The position numbers were made by a program, and so were the translations under genes. Below the pieces are notes generated by a model that was not told where the DNA came from, ran no database searches, and worked only from the letters and a program-made list of their open reading frames with translations. Positions 28,764 to 36,928 of a DNA stretch of 64,000 nucleotides are shown piece by piece. This DNA is from Candidatus Scalindua sp. (GTDB lineage Bacteria; Planctomycetota; Brocadiia; Brocadiales; Scalinduaceae), in contig JALDRB010000004.1 in NCBI GenBank assembly GCA_031316155.1, positions 1 through 64,000 on the forward strand. The letters are read 5' to 3'. The number at the start of each line of letters is the position of its first letter. Within the stretch, counting starts at the first letter, position 1.

Positions 28764-29663
28764 TTAATCATTTTGTAAGTTTATCGTTTTTGAAGGATTT
28801 TGAGTGCTAAACTTTTCTTCTAATTCCTGGTACTTTCTTATATCAATCATTTCTCCATATTCTTTAAAAGATACCATATTTTCAAAACCAACGGTGGTTC
28901 CATTTTGCTTTAAAAAACGAAAACAGTCAGCTATGGCCTTATAAGCGGCAAGAAGGCCGGAGAGCGCGAATACACCTAATTTGAAACCCATTTCTCCCAA
29001 CTCTTGTATACTCAGGCAGGGAGTTTTCCCACCCTCTATAATATTTGCAAGGAGAGGCACAGTCGGGAAAGCCGCAGATATTTCCTTAAGCTCTTCCTTC
29101 GATTGTGGAGCCTCGATGAAAACAACATCCGCGCCCGCCTCATAATACGCTCTTCCACGGCAAATTGCCTCCGCGAGACCTAAATTTGCACGAGCGTCCG
29201 TTCTCGCAATAATTACTAATCCGCTCTCTCCGCGGGCAAATTTTGCTGCATGTATCTTTTTTACGTGTTCTTCCGTTGAGACGAGACGTTTCCCTTCAAG
29301 GTGTCCGCATTTCTTCGGCCATTCCTGGTCTTCGAGGATGATGCCGGATATTCCAAGAGCAACGACCTCTTCAACGGTGCGGATAACATTGAGCGGGTTA
29401 CCATAACCTGTATCAATGTCGGCAATGAGTGGTATATTGACCGATTTCGCTATATGTCCGGCTGCATGTAACATCTCTGTGGCCGTTAAGAGACCGAGAT
29501 CAGGATATCCAAATTGCGATCCTGCGATGCCGAAACCACTCGTACAGATTACTTGGTAACCGCTCCTCTCCGCTATCCGGGCAGAGATGCAGTCATATAC
29601 ACCCGGACACATGATAATGCCGGTTTCCATTATTTTTTTTCTGAGTACATTGTTATTATTCAT
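28764..29663 (-). CDS. Isocitrate lyase/PEP mutase family enzyme
   Basis: A 299-residue TIM-barrel enzyme. Motifs include YDCISARIAERSGYQVI, ADIDTGYGNPLN with metal-binding Asp residues, and EDQEWPKKCGHLEGKRLV, where KKCGH is the catalytic motif of the isocitrate/2-methylisocitrate lyase branch. IARTDAR and DVVFIEAP complete the pattern. The reaction is probably C-C cleavage of a 2-hydroxy-acid or oxaloacetate-type substrate; the sequence alone does not separate methylisocitrate lyase from oxaloacetate decarboxylase or related lyases. Stands alone. Confidence 0.85.
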   Translation of the reverse strand: MNNNNVLRKKIMETGIIMCPGVYDCISARIAERSGYQVICTSGFGIAGSQFGYPDLGLLTATEMLHAAGHIAKSVNIPLIADIDTGYGNPLNVIRTVEEVVALGISGIILEDQEWPKKCGHLEGKRLVSTEEHVKKIHAAKFARGESGLVIIARTDARANLGLAEAICRGRAYYEAGADVVFIEAPQSKEELKEISAAFPTVPLLANIIEGGKTPCLSIQELGEMGFKLGVFALSGLLAAYKAIADCFRFLKQNGTTVGFENMVSFKEYGEMIDIRKYQELEEKFSTQNPSKTINLQND

Positions 29664-29768
29664 TTGTTATGTTTTGTAATAGAGGTTCTTCAGCCACTTA
29701 CACTCTTTCAGAATGGCACTAATCATTTTCTATTGTAAATAAGAATAAAATAAAAAGCTTACATTTTT

Positions 29769-29963
29769 TGTGCGCAAGCACTCGCCCAAAATGGCGTTAA
29801 GAAAAAGACCTGCCCTGTAGAATAGATTATTTCAGGCCATTATTTATTCTAAGCAAAAAAAGAGGAAAGCGCTTAACTTCAAACGTCCTCTTAAGTATTA
29901 TTCAACAGGGCATGGACGTCGTTGTAGCAATTTTGAAAGAGTTGTGCAGGATGCGCTAACTCG
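29769..29963. repeat. Repeat family 2, copy A, with nested insertion
   Basis: Shares TGTGCG...AAAATGGCGTTAAG and ATGGACGTCGTTGTAG...TGCAGGATGCGCTAACTCG with copies at 54551-54642 and 55163-55310. It is interrupted by 100 bp (29812-29911) bounded by GCCCTGTAGAATA and TATTCAACAGGGC, 13-bp inverted ends with one mismatch. The right end contains the addA stop codon. Confidence 0.7.
29860..29892 (-). terminator. Terminator-like hairpin after addA
   Basis: AAGAGGA (29860-29866) pairs with TCCTCTT (29886-29892), and on the minus strand the stem runs into a T tract (29854-29859 complement). It lies inside the nested 100-bp insertion, so the mobile insert appears to supply the transcription terminator for addA. 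Confidence 0.55.
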
Positions 29964-32900
29964 TTTTACATATCATTTCAAATTCACACCATCTGCACTT
30001 AAAGCCTCTCTCCCTTTTGAAAACTCCCTTCTTGTGCGAGGCAAAAAAATCATCCAGGGTTGTGTCCAGTTCTCTGCAGCCATTTTCTGTGGTATCAACG
30101 ATTATGTATTTATCAGAAACGAGAAAGTAGAGAATGGCCTCGTCTGCCTTTTCCTCATAAATTGCTTCCAGCGCTCTGGCGTAAAGCTGCATCTGTATTT
30201 TGTACAGTTTTGCCTTTTCTTGTATCTCTTCAATCGTTATCTCATTTGCTTTGTAATCGACAATCTTCACGCGGTTTTCATTCGTAAAATAGAAAAGGTC
30301 TATCTGTCCCCTTATGAGATTATGTTTATGATGAAAAATAAATGATGCTTCCCGATATTGCCGTTTGCTGGAAACAACTTCCTTACCAATCGTACTGTTA
30401 TAAAAAGAGAGTATCCACTTTGTGACCATGTCTATGCTTTTTTTATCAGGATAAGTTCCCGTATCAAGCAGTTTTTTTTCTATATATTTTTTGAGCATGT
30501 GGGCGCTTTCCGGAAAATGATATCGTTTAAAGACATGATGCACGATGTTTCCAAGTTCGTGGCCGGGCAATTCATCATCATACAATTTGTCTTCATCCCC
30601 TTCGTTTTTCGGTTCAGTCCAGTTTCGTTTACCTATTCCCTGCAAACCCAGAACAGAATGAAAATAGTATAGCTGGGGGCAAAAGTGAAACTTCAGGATC
30701 TCGGTAACCGTGTATACATAATGACTGTTATCAACCTCCGGAATATATCCGGTTTCTGCTAGGATATTTTTGCCAATTTCTCCAATTTCCCTGGAAGGGG
30801 GAAGAGCATCAATCATACCGGATGCAGCTATCTCTGTTTTGTATTGAGTTACGGGTTTCTTTTTTCTGACAACCCAGGACTCTTTTGCAACCTCTCTGTC
30901 AGGTGAATTGTTTTTACCATTTACACGGGTAACTCTTATCTCGGGAGTTTGTGGTGAATTGGATACAGCTATTGTATTATCGGGTCTTAGAATAGAAGGG
31001 CTCTTTTTGAAATCCTGATTCAGGTCAAGGGCGGAAGAGACATAATTGTACCAGTTACCATTGTCTTTATCTCCGCTGGACCTGCCTTTTGCGATGCCTC
31101 CGGAAAGTATCAGGTGTTCCTGTGCCCTCGTCAACGCAACAAAAAGCAGACGTTGTGATTCCTGTAACTCCTTTTCTTTCATTTCACTGTTGATTTGTTC
31201 ATAGCTCCTGGGTTTTTCCTCTTCATTTGTCAGTGGATTAAGAATTTTAAAGCTCATGCCGTGGTTTTTTGAGTATACAAAATAATCGGAAGGCCTGGTA
31301 TTGTCTCTGTCGATGTCGGCAACCACTACGACCGGGAACTCCAGCCCCTTGGCGGAGTGAACGGTTACCAGTTTAACGACATTATCTTCCTCAGATTCTA
31401 CGTGCGCTTCAGATTCCCTTATCTCTTTGTACTTATATCCTTCTGCGATCTCAATAAAATCTCTTAATGTCAGGGGGGCAAACTCTTCCTGATTTTTACA
31501 CAACTCAACGAGCTTCAAGAGGTTTGCGTACCTTCTCTTTCCATTTGAGAAGAGAAGCATCTTTGATTGAAATTCCGTTTGCTTCAGGATGCAAGAAATT
31601 AAATGCCATAATGAGGTTCTGGATTTGATATGTTGTAACTCATTGAGGAATTGCGTGAATTGCATAATCTTCTCTTTCGAATCAGTTTTGATTTCGGGTA
31701 TGGCGTTAACTTCATCGAGGACCTGATAGAGAAGTTTCTTATTATTACTCTTATGAGCACTCTGGTAATTTTTGTGAACCTTATGCCTCTTATGGGCATG
31801 ATCTGACAGCCAGAAAAGGGCGTCATCATCTATTCCGACAAAAGGAGACTTTAAGACGGCTGCCAGATTTATCTCGTCAAGGGGTGACTCGATGACCGCA
31901 AGAAGGTTGATCAGGTCTGTAATCTCTGTCGTATTAAAGAACCCCCTTCCGCTGACGACATAATAGGGTATTTCAAGCTGTGAAAGAGCGTTTTCGTAGA
32001 GTTTTATGTCTGTAGTACTGCGAAACAGGATAGCAAAGTCTCTGTAAGTGATATTTCGTTCCCGTTCCTTTTTGTTTGTAATCCTGATCTCCCCGTTATC
32101 AACAATTTCTCTGATTCTGCCTGCCAGCTCCATGGATTCACGTTTCCTGGAATGTGTTTTGTTTTCACCTTCAGCTACAATTATTTCAATTGAAGGAAAT
32201 GATTTTTCTGAAAATTCTGCTCCGGCTTTTAATTCATGCGTGTTGCTTGCTGACAAACTGGAGTCCACCTTTTTATCACCTCCTTTGCAAGGAGGTGAAT
32301 GATCGGGATTAGAATTGATATGGCCTCCCTGCAAACCGGTTGAATTTTCTGACCATAATTTGCTGAATATGTGGTTGATAAAATCGAGTATCTGAGGACG
32401 GCTTCGAAAGTTTTCGCTCAGCCTTATCAGGGAGCCCGGTTCCACCTCTTTTTGCATATCCTGAAATATCTCAACATCTGCGTTTCGAAAACCATAAATA
32501 GATTGTTTTTCATCCCCCACAACGAATAAATTATCCTTACCCCGTATGAGGTCTATAATAGTCTTTTGTAATCTGCTTGTGTCTTGAAATTCGTCAACTA
32601 ATATGAACTTGAACCTCTCTCTTATCTCATTTTTAATGAATTCGTTACTTTTTAACAGTTCAATTGTTTTGTCTTCAAGGTCGGTAAAATCAACAAAACT
32701 CTCACTCCTCTTTCTCTCTCTGTAAGCAGCGTCAAAGGCCACAAGAAAATCTCTTACCGCTATTTTGATTCTTGTTGAGGAAACCTCTGCGAGTAAACCG
32801 ATAAGATCGTTACACTCTTCACGCAGAGATTTCAAAGGCTGTTTTACCTCATTTGAAACGCTCAAGTTTATGGAAGAGAGAATGGCTTTAACTTTGTTTA

Positions 32901-33915
32901 ATACTACAAAGGTGAGATTATCAGCAGTTGAATTTTCAGTGGTTTTGACCTCCCCTCTTTCTCCTCCTTGCGAAGGAGAGGATAAGGTTTGGTGGTGTTC
33001 ATTTATTCCGTATAGTTCAGCTATATTATTCTGCAGATTTGAATCATTCCAGCATTCCAGGATACGTTTTATCTTTTCTCTGGTTTTCACGGGGGGCTTT
33101 TTTTCAGAATAGATACTGCGTATTTCGCTTATCAAATCCTTAATACTGTTAGAGGAAAGAACGATCTCTTGTGATATACTAAAACCGATTTGGTTTTCGG
33201 TTTTACTGGAAACCAAATCTTGGTTGCAGTTATCCCCGGACAAAAGACGCCGAGGACTTTCCCCGGACAAAAGACGCCGAGGACTATACTCGCTCAATTT
33301 TATCTCGGATTTTATCCGAAAACCATTGTGAGATGAGTATAGATCGGGCGGGTTTACGGTCTCCGAAATTGGCACGCATGCATTCCTGATCTTTTCATAG
33401 AGGTGTAACAGGTTTTCCTTGAAAGACTTCGTCCCGCTTTTTTTTGCATCCGTCTGCGTCCAGAAGAGGTCATCGAAAAACACATCCAGGATTTTATTTT
33501 CTGCCCATTTTTCAAGAGTATCTTCCAGAGTTTGTTCTTTCAGTCTATCGGCTTCGAGTTCTTCCATAACACGAAACTGAGGATCAATACCCGCTTCAAT
33601 AGCATGTTCCCTGAGAAATCGGGCACAAAAACTGTGGATAGTGGAGAGAAAGGCAAACTCTATCTCCTGACGCTCTTTCTCCATTCCCTTCTGTTCAAAC
33701 AAACTGGCTACCCTCATCTTCATCTCGTTTGCGGCTTTTTCGGTAAATGTGAGGGTCAGGATTTCATTCATCGTTGCTTTACGGGTGGTTATGAGGTTTG
33801 AGAACCGCTCTACAAGTACACTCGTTTTCCCTGATCCGGGCCCTGCTACCATACAGAGATCTCTATCCGTGATCTTCACACCCTTTTCTTGAGCAGGAGT
33901 TAGTTTGTTATCCAT
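29956..33915 (-). CDS. addA: AddA-type helicase-nuclease (UvrD helicase plus PD-(D/E)XK nuclease)
   Basis: A 1319-residue recombination helicase-nuclease. Walker A is AGPGSGKTSVLVERF; motif II is LVDEFQDTSRLQ; later helicase motifs include KQSIYGFRNADV, LVTVHSAKGLEFPVVVV and LFVALTRAQEHL. The C-terminal nuclease has VKIVDYKANE and four cysteines (FHFCPQLYYF and KCRWCEFEMIC) that could hold an Fe-S cluster. With AddB it processes double-strand ends for recombination. Three stretches do not belong to the family: about residues 192-247 encoded by a 167-bp palindromic element, and two small palindrome-encoded segments near residues 310-322 (LSSPSQGGERGEV) and 540-547 (HSPPCKGGD). All preserve the frame. 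addB lies 11 kb upstream on the same strand. Confidence 0.9.
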   Translation of the reverse strand: MDNKLTPAQEKGVKITDRDLCMVAGPGSGKTSVLVERFSNLITTRKATMNEILTLTFTEKAANEMKMRVASLFEQKGMEKERQEIEFAFLSTIHSFCARFLREHAIEAGIDPQFRVMEELEADRLKEQTLEDTLEKWAENKILDVFFDDLFWTQTDAKKSGTKSFKENLLHLYEKIRNACVPISETVNPPDLYSSHNGFRIKSEIKLSEYSPRRLLSGESPRRLLSGDNCNQDLVSSKTENQIGFSISQEIVLSSNSIKDLISEIRSIYSEKKPPVKTREKIKRILECWNDSNLQNNIAELYGINEHHQTLSSPSQGGERGEVKTTENSTADNLTFVVLNKVKAILSSINLSVSNEVKQPLKSLREECNDLIGLLAEVSSTRIKIAVRDFLVAFDAAYRERKRSESFVDFTDLEDKTIELLKSNEFIKNEIRERFKFILVDEFQDTSRLQKTIIDLIRGKDNLFVVGDEKQSIYGFRNADVEIFQDMQKEVEPGSLIRLSENFRSRPQILDFINHIFSKLWSENSTGLQGGHINSNPDHSPPCKGGDKKVDSSLSASNTHELKAGAEFSEKSFPSIEIIVAEGENKTHSRKRESMELAGRIREIVDNGEIRITNKKERERNITYRDFAILFRSTTDIKLYENALSQLEIPYYVVSGRGFFNTTEITDLINLLAVIESPLDEINLAAVLKSPFVGIDDDALFWLSDHAHKRHKVHKNYQSAHKSNNKKLLYQVLDEVNAIPEIKTDSKEKIMQFTQFLNELQHIKSRTSLWHLISCILKQTEFQSKMLLFSNGKRRYANLLKLVELCKNQEEFAPLTLRDFIEIAEGYKYKEIRESEAHVESEEDNVVKLVTVHSAKGLEFPVVVVADIDRDNTRPSDYFVYSKNHGMSFKILNPLTNEEEKPRSYEQINSEMKEKELQESQRLLFVALTRAQEHLILSGGIAKGRSSGDKDNGNWYNYVSSALDLNQDFKKSPSILRPDNTIAVSNSPQTPEIRVTRVNGKNNSPDREVAKESWVVRKKKPVTQYKTEIAASGMIDALPPSREIGEIGKNILAETGYIPEVDNSHYVYTVTEILKFHFCPQLYYFHSVLGLQGIGKRNWTEPKNEGDEDKLYDDELPGHELGNIVHHVFKRYHFPESAHMLKKYIEKKLLDTGTYPDKKSIDMVTKWILSFYNSTIGKEVVSSKRQYREASFIFHHKHNLIRGQIDLFYFTNENRVKIVDYKANEITIEEIQEKAKLYKIQMQLYARALEAIYEEKADEAILYFLVSDKYIIVDTTENGCRELDTTLDDFFASHKKGVFKRERGFKCRWCEFEMICKTS
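32276..32298. repeat. Small palindrome inside addA
   Basis: TCACCTCCTT - TGC - AAGGAGGTGA is a perfect 10-bp inverted repeat with a 3-base loop, read in frame within addA as the HSPPCKGGD segment. It looks like a small dispersed palindrome inserted in coding sequence. Confidence 0.6.
32950..32986. repeat. Second small palindrome inside addA
   Basis: CTCCTT - GCG - AAGGAG (core 32964-32978) with flanking CCTCTTTCT and GAGGATAAGG is read in frame as LSSPSQGGERGEV, a low-complexity segment unrelated to AddA domains. Confidence 0.5.
33175..33341 (-). repeat. Palindromic element family 1, copy 1, in frame inside addA
   Basis: Begins TATACT and ends AGTATA with 26-bp imperfect inverted ends (shared blocks TATACT and GGTTTTCGG). 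It matches the copies at 44984-45122, 55412-55544 and 61447-61618. Element length is 167 bp; if a TA target was duplicated the net gain is 165 bp, exactly 55 codons. An internal 27-bp tandem duplication (CCCCGGACAAAAGACGCC unit) also keeps frame. It encodes SSHNGFRIKSEIKLSE ... KTENQIGFSI within AddA. Confidence 0.85.
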
Positions 33916-34232
33916 AAATTAGATCCCTTCAGTCACTAATTTATTAGAGTTTTGCTCTGCAAAACACAATTAGTTTTTCCTGAATATATTTCATATGAGG
34001 AAAGCATAATAAAATCAAATAATCATCAGGATTCTGCATAGTAATAAATTTGGCGTTATAGTATAGGGCTATGTTTTATATTTCAACACAATTACATCTG
34101 TATTTGTTTGACAGCGGATGTGATATTACATAAAATTCTGGTATTTGTAGAATAAAGATAAAAATGAATGATGGGTAGACTCATAAATAGGGGTGCGATT
34201 ATGACTGAAAAACCAAGTAATGGAGAGCCATT
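33916..34232. other. Gap between addA and the cassette array
   Basis: No gene seen. AT-rich. GGCGTTATAG at about 34053 resembles a cassette-recombination core but no pairing arm was found, so I do not call a site. Confidence 0.35.
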
Positions 34233-34613
34233 TTGAGTCAAGGGACTCTTATCTGCAATGTCAAATATTCCCATTCTAATGTGTCGATAAAACAATACGA
34301 TAATGGAACTCATGAAGAAATAGAATTATTTTACTTTGGTAAAACCGAAATGAATGTAAATTATTCGGTTCCATACTCCGATGTTTGTATTGTAATTAAG
34401 GCATTTGATGATGAATATGACCGAGATGAAAACGGAAAATATGTGTTGGGAGCGGTTGAGGTAGTAGATGAATGCATGCATATAAAATTGCTTGCAAAAA
34501 GATATTTAACAAAATTGTTAACCCAACTGTGTGATCAAAAAGATTCAGAAAATATTTATAACACAACTGCCATAATAACGTTGGCTTCGAGAATTGATAA
34601 TTGGAAAGGCTAA
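34233..34613 (+). CDS. Hypothetical protein, first gene of the cassette array
   Basis: A 126-residue soluble protein with no family I recognise. It begins with a TTG (SQGTLICNVKYSHSNVSIKQYD) and has alternating strand-like segments followed by a helical C-terminus (KLLAKRYLTKLLTQLCD). A short ATG frame (MTEKPSNGEPF) opens at 34201 in another phase just upstream, so a frameshifted longer start is possible. The first clear attC-like site lies 73 bp beyond its stop, as expected for a cassette gene. Confidence 0.5.
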   Translation: MSQGTLICNVKYSHSNVSIKQYDNGTHEEIELFYFGKTEMNVNYSVPYSDVCIVIKAFDDEYDRDENGKYVLGAVEVVDECMHIKLLAKRYLTKLLTQLCDQKDSENIYNTTAIITLASRIDNWKG

Positions 34614-34685
34614 GGGTTTATTAGAGTACTGGATTTTACGGTTTCTACGCCACGGAGTAAATAATGGTTTTATTATATAAGAGCT

Positions 34686-34761
34686 GCCCAACTACCGCTT
34701 GCAGCTGACGGCTCGCCATCGACGAGGCATGAGCGCCCGCAGCTGAAGCGTAGCGTTAGGG
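34686..34761 (+). repeat. attC-like recombination site 1
   Basis: A 76-bp site with GCCCAAC at the left and GTTAGGG at the right, matching the inverse-core/core pattern (RYYYAAC ... GTTRRRY, last base off). The arms CCGCTTGCAGCTG and CAGCTGAAGCG pair with a bulge, giving the single-strand hairpin typical of integron attC sites. Confidence 0.75.
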
Positions 34762-34817
34762 AATGGACGAAATTGAAAATCCAATATATAACCTAAAGTG
34801 AATAGGAGGCTAGACAA

Positions 34818-35036
34818 ATGAAAATAAATGATATTCCTGAAATAGCACAAATGAGTATACCGGAAAAAATACTTTTCATAGAAGACCGATGGGAGAGCGT
34901 CTCTTCTATGGATTCGAAGGTTCCTGTTCCGGAGAATCACAAGGGGGAATTAGAAGCACGACTAGCAAAAGATTATTCTCTTGGAGATTTATTGTCTATC
35001 GAAGAGTTACAAAATCGTATTGAGAAGAGGAAATAA
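34818..35036 (+). CDS. Addiction module component (TIGR02574-type antitoxin)
   Basis: A 72-residue antitoxin-like protein: IPEIAQMSIPEKILFIEDRW, PVPENHKGELEARLA and a charged end. The family pairs with RelE/ParE toxins, and such a gene follows 8 bp downstream. An AGGAGGC ribosome binding site precedes the ATG. Second gene of the cassette array. Confidence 0.85.
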   Translation: MKINDIPEIAQMSIPEKILFIEDRWESVSSMDSKVPVPENHKGELEARLAKDYSLGDLLSIEELQNRIEKRK

Positions 35037-35044
35037 TATATTCT

Positions 35045-35353
35045 TTGTTGTTTCTTCCTGAATTAGAAGAGGATTCCGTAAATGGCTATTTTTGGTATGA
35101 GGAGAAAGGAGTAGGGCTCGGTGAGGATTTCCTTCGTATCTTTTATGCCCTTTCGGAAGAAATCAGGCGAAATCCGTTAATCTATAAGACTGTATACAAA
35201 GATTTCAGACGTTGTTGCTTAAACGTTTTCCTTATGCGATCTATTATAGAGTCGAAAAAAATAAAGGATATTGTATACGGCTTATTTCATTGTGCAAGGA
35301 ATCCAAAATCATTGAAGAGAAGTTTATCTATTCGAAAACAAAATAATCTCTAA
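35045..35353 (+). pseudogene. RelE/ParE family toxin with two compensating frameshifts
   Basis: The frame is open for 102 residues from TTG, and both ends match the family (LLPELEEDSVNGYFWYEEKG at the start; IVYGLFHCARNPKSL near the end). The middle, read as CCLNVFLMRSIIESKKIKD, is in the wrong phase; one frame away the same DNA encodes LLKRFPYAIYYRVEKNKG, which is the conserved core. A lost base near 35215 and a gained base near 35268 explain it. The stop TAA lies inside the left core of attC-like site 2, the usual cassette arrangement. Confidence 0.8.
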
Positions 35354-35405
35354 CAATCCACTGGAGTCGAACAGCCTTCGGCTGCTGCTCAGCGGGACGT
35401 TCGGC
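35348..35405 (+). repeat. attC-like recombination site 2
   Basis: A 58-bp site from CTCTAAC to GTTCGGC. The arms AACAATCCACTGGAG and CTCAGCGGGACGTT pair with bulges, and AACAGCC/GGCTGCTG pair inside. The stop codon of the preceding toxin gene lies in the left core. Confidence 0.65.
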
Positions 35406-35455
35406 TCCCAATTTTTCTGCTTGACGTATGACGTCAGTCGTCATACACTATAGGA

Positions 35456-35740
35456 ATGATAAAAACTTTCAAGTGCAAGAACACGGAAAAGCTTTTCAAT
35501 GACTTGGATGTTAAAAGGTTCAGAAGCATTTCCAAGGTTGCGAGAGTAAAACTTGAAGTTTTAAATGCAGCCGTTTCTCTAAACAGCCTGCGAGCTCCCC
35601 CAGGAAATAGACTTGAACAATTAAAAGGCAATAGAAAGGACCAACACAGCATAAGAATAAATGATCAATGGCGTATTTGCTTCGTATGGAAGGATGAAAG
35701 CGCTACTGAAGTTGAGATTGTTGATTATCACAAGGGGTAA
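35456..35740 (+). CDS. higB: HigB/RelE family toxin
   Basis: A 94-residue RelE-fold mRNA interferase: MIKTFKCKNTEKLFND, RAPPGNRLEQLKGNRKDQ, HSIRINDQWRICFVW and the end VEIVDYHKG. The Arg in WRICF and the C-terminal DYH are the usual functional positions. It is intact, unlike the copy at 27.1 kb, and precedes its antitoxin by 4 bp. Cassette array gene. Confidence 0.9.
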   Translation: MIKTFKCKNTEKLFNDLDVKRFRSISKVARVKLEVLNAAVSLNSLRAPPGNRLEQLKGNRKDQHSIRINDQWRICFVWKDESATEVEIVDYHKG

Positions 35741-35744
35741 AAAA

Positions 35745-36071
35745 ATGACAAAAAAATTATCTCCAATCACGCCGGGCGATGTTTTATTAGAAGAATTTCT
35801 CAAGCCAATGAAAATTACTCAAAATCAGTTGGCAAAGGACATTAATGTGCCGGCTAACCGGGTTAGTCAAATCATTCATGGCAGAAGAGAAATCACTGCA
35901 GACACTGCGCTTCGACTTGGTAAGTATTTCGGGATAGAACCTGAGTTCTGGCTTAATTTACAGGTGAGGTATAATATGAAAATAGCCAGAAGTAAGGCAG
36001 GGGAAAGAATCGAGAAAGAAGTAAAGGTACACTTTCCCCAAACTGAAGTACGAAATTTAGCAACTGCATAA
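35745..36071 (+). CDS. higA: HigA family antitoxin
   Basis: A 108-residue XRE-type antitoxin: ITPGDVLLEEFLKPMKITQNQ, LAKDINVPANRVSQIIHGRR and LGKYFGIEPEFWLNLQ. The frame is open from inside the toxin gene (35661), but ATG at 35745, four bases after the toxin stop with GGGG just upstream, is the family start. Complete higBA pair; the toxin-first order is standard. Confidence 0.92.
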   Translation: MTKKLSPITPGDVLLEEFLKPMKITQNQLAKDINVPANRVSQIIHGRREITADTALRLGKYFGIEPEFWLNLQVRYNMKIARSKAGERIEKEVKVHFPQTEVRNLATA

Positions 36072-36212
36072 TCTCTTGATTTTACAACACCAATCAGAGA
36101 CAAAGCCGAACAAATCGTTTCACATAGACCACTAGGTCATTTGCGATTTAAAGCTTAATATATTTCTTACAAATTACTGCTTTATGAGTTCTATTTAAGT
36201 CTCACCGTGGCT

Positions 36213-36271
36213 AGTGAACTCAGGCGATAAGCTGAGACCGCAAGCGGCTAGCTTATCGCCGGCTGTTGAGT
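36213..36271 (+). repeat. attC-like recombination site 3
   Basis: A 59-bp site from AGTGAAC to GTTGAGT. GGCGATAAGCT and AGCTTATCGCC form a perfect 11-bp stem inside the AAC/GTT cores. Confidence 0.7.
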
Positions 36272-36279
36272 GCTTCGCA

Positions 36280-36334
36280 CTCCAACGCCCTTGACAGGAC
36301 TTCGCTTACGCTCCGCCTATCAAGAGCGTTGGAG
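36280..36334 (+). repeat. attC-like recombination site 4, abutting site 3
   Basis: A 55-bp site from CTCCAAC to GTTGGAG. CCAACGCCCTTGACAGG pairs with CCTATCAAGAGCGTTGG with two mismatches. It lies 8 bp after site 3 with no gene between. A third, partly decayed structure (GAAGAG ... CTCTTC, ending GCGTTAGCT at 36413) follows. Confidence 0.7.
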
Positions 36335-36445
36335 CCGACATCAATTCTCAGGAAGAGACCGCTGTCGCACGCTCTTCCCTGCGAGTCTTGCGGCTCAATA
36401 GCCGGCGTTAGCTATGTAATTATTTGGCAAATTGGAGAAATCCAG

Positions 36446-36928
36446 ATGGAACATGATGAACTATTTAAGATTTTGCTTGATAAGGGACTCCTAGCGCTGC
36501 TCGCTATTGTTGTTGGTTTTTACTTTAATTGGCTCTTACAAAAAAGAAAGGCGCGTGATGAATTTTTGAAAGAGATCGCCCACTTGCGCGTAAGTGCGTA
36601 TCAGAAACTATGGTTGCACACAATGAGTGCGAAATATTGGGGCGATGAAAATATTAGTGATAAACAAAGACGACAGCTTAATTTGGATCTTGTTAAATGG
36701 TATTACGATAAAGGGGGAGCGATGTTTTTGTCATTTAACGCAATAAAAGATTTAAACATTGCGCGGGAGGTTCTATGTGATAAGGATAAAACTCCAGACG
36801 ACATCAGAGATGCATTTTCAAAATTGCGGACAACAATAAAAGTAGACTGTCATATTTATACGGAAAGTGAAAAAGGTAAGCAACTTCCTAAGCCACCAAA
36901 ACGTGATTGTTTGGGAGACTCTTCATAG
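36446..36928 (+). CDS. Hypothetical single-span membrane protein in cassette array
   Basis: A 160-residue protein with one N-terminal membrane helix (about residues 14-32, GLLALLAIVVGFYFNWLL), then a basic cytoplasmic start (QKRKARDEFLKEIAHLR) and a helical soluble domain. No family recognised. The frame is open from 36266 within the attC region, but ATG at 36446 with TTGGAGA upstream is the credible start. The preceding attC-like structures and the orientation mark it as a cassette gene. Confidence 0.6.
   Translation: MEHDELFKILLDKGLLALLAIVVGFYFNWLLQKRKARDEFLKEIAHLRVSAYQKLWLHTMSAKYWGDENISDKQRRQLNLDLVKWYYDKGGAMFLSFNAIKDLNIAREVLCDKDKTPDDIRDAFSKLRTTIKVDCHIYTESEKGKQLPKPPKRDCLGDSS

Noticed and set aside
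29769-29963. Repeat family 2 as attC sites
   Set aside because: The GTTAGC and GCTAAC ends are in the opposite order to the AAC...GTT order of attC, and no bulged pairing arms were found.
33175-33341. CRISPR array or tandem repeat in addA
   Set aside because: Only one 27-bp duplication exists, and the rest matches dispersed single-copy elements; no spacer-repeat pattern occurs anywhere in the window.
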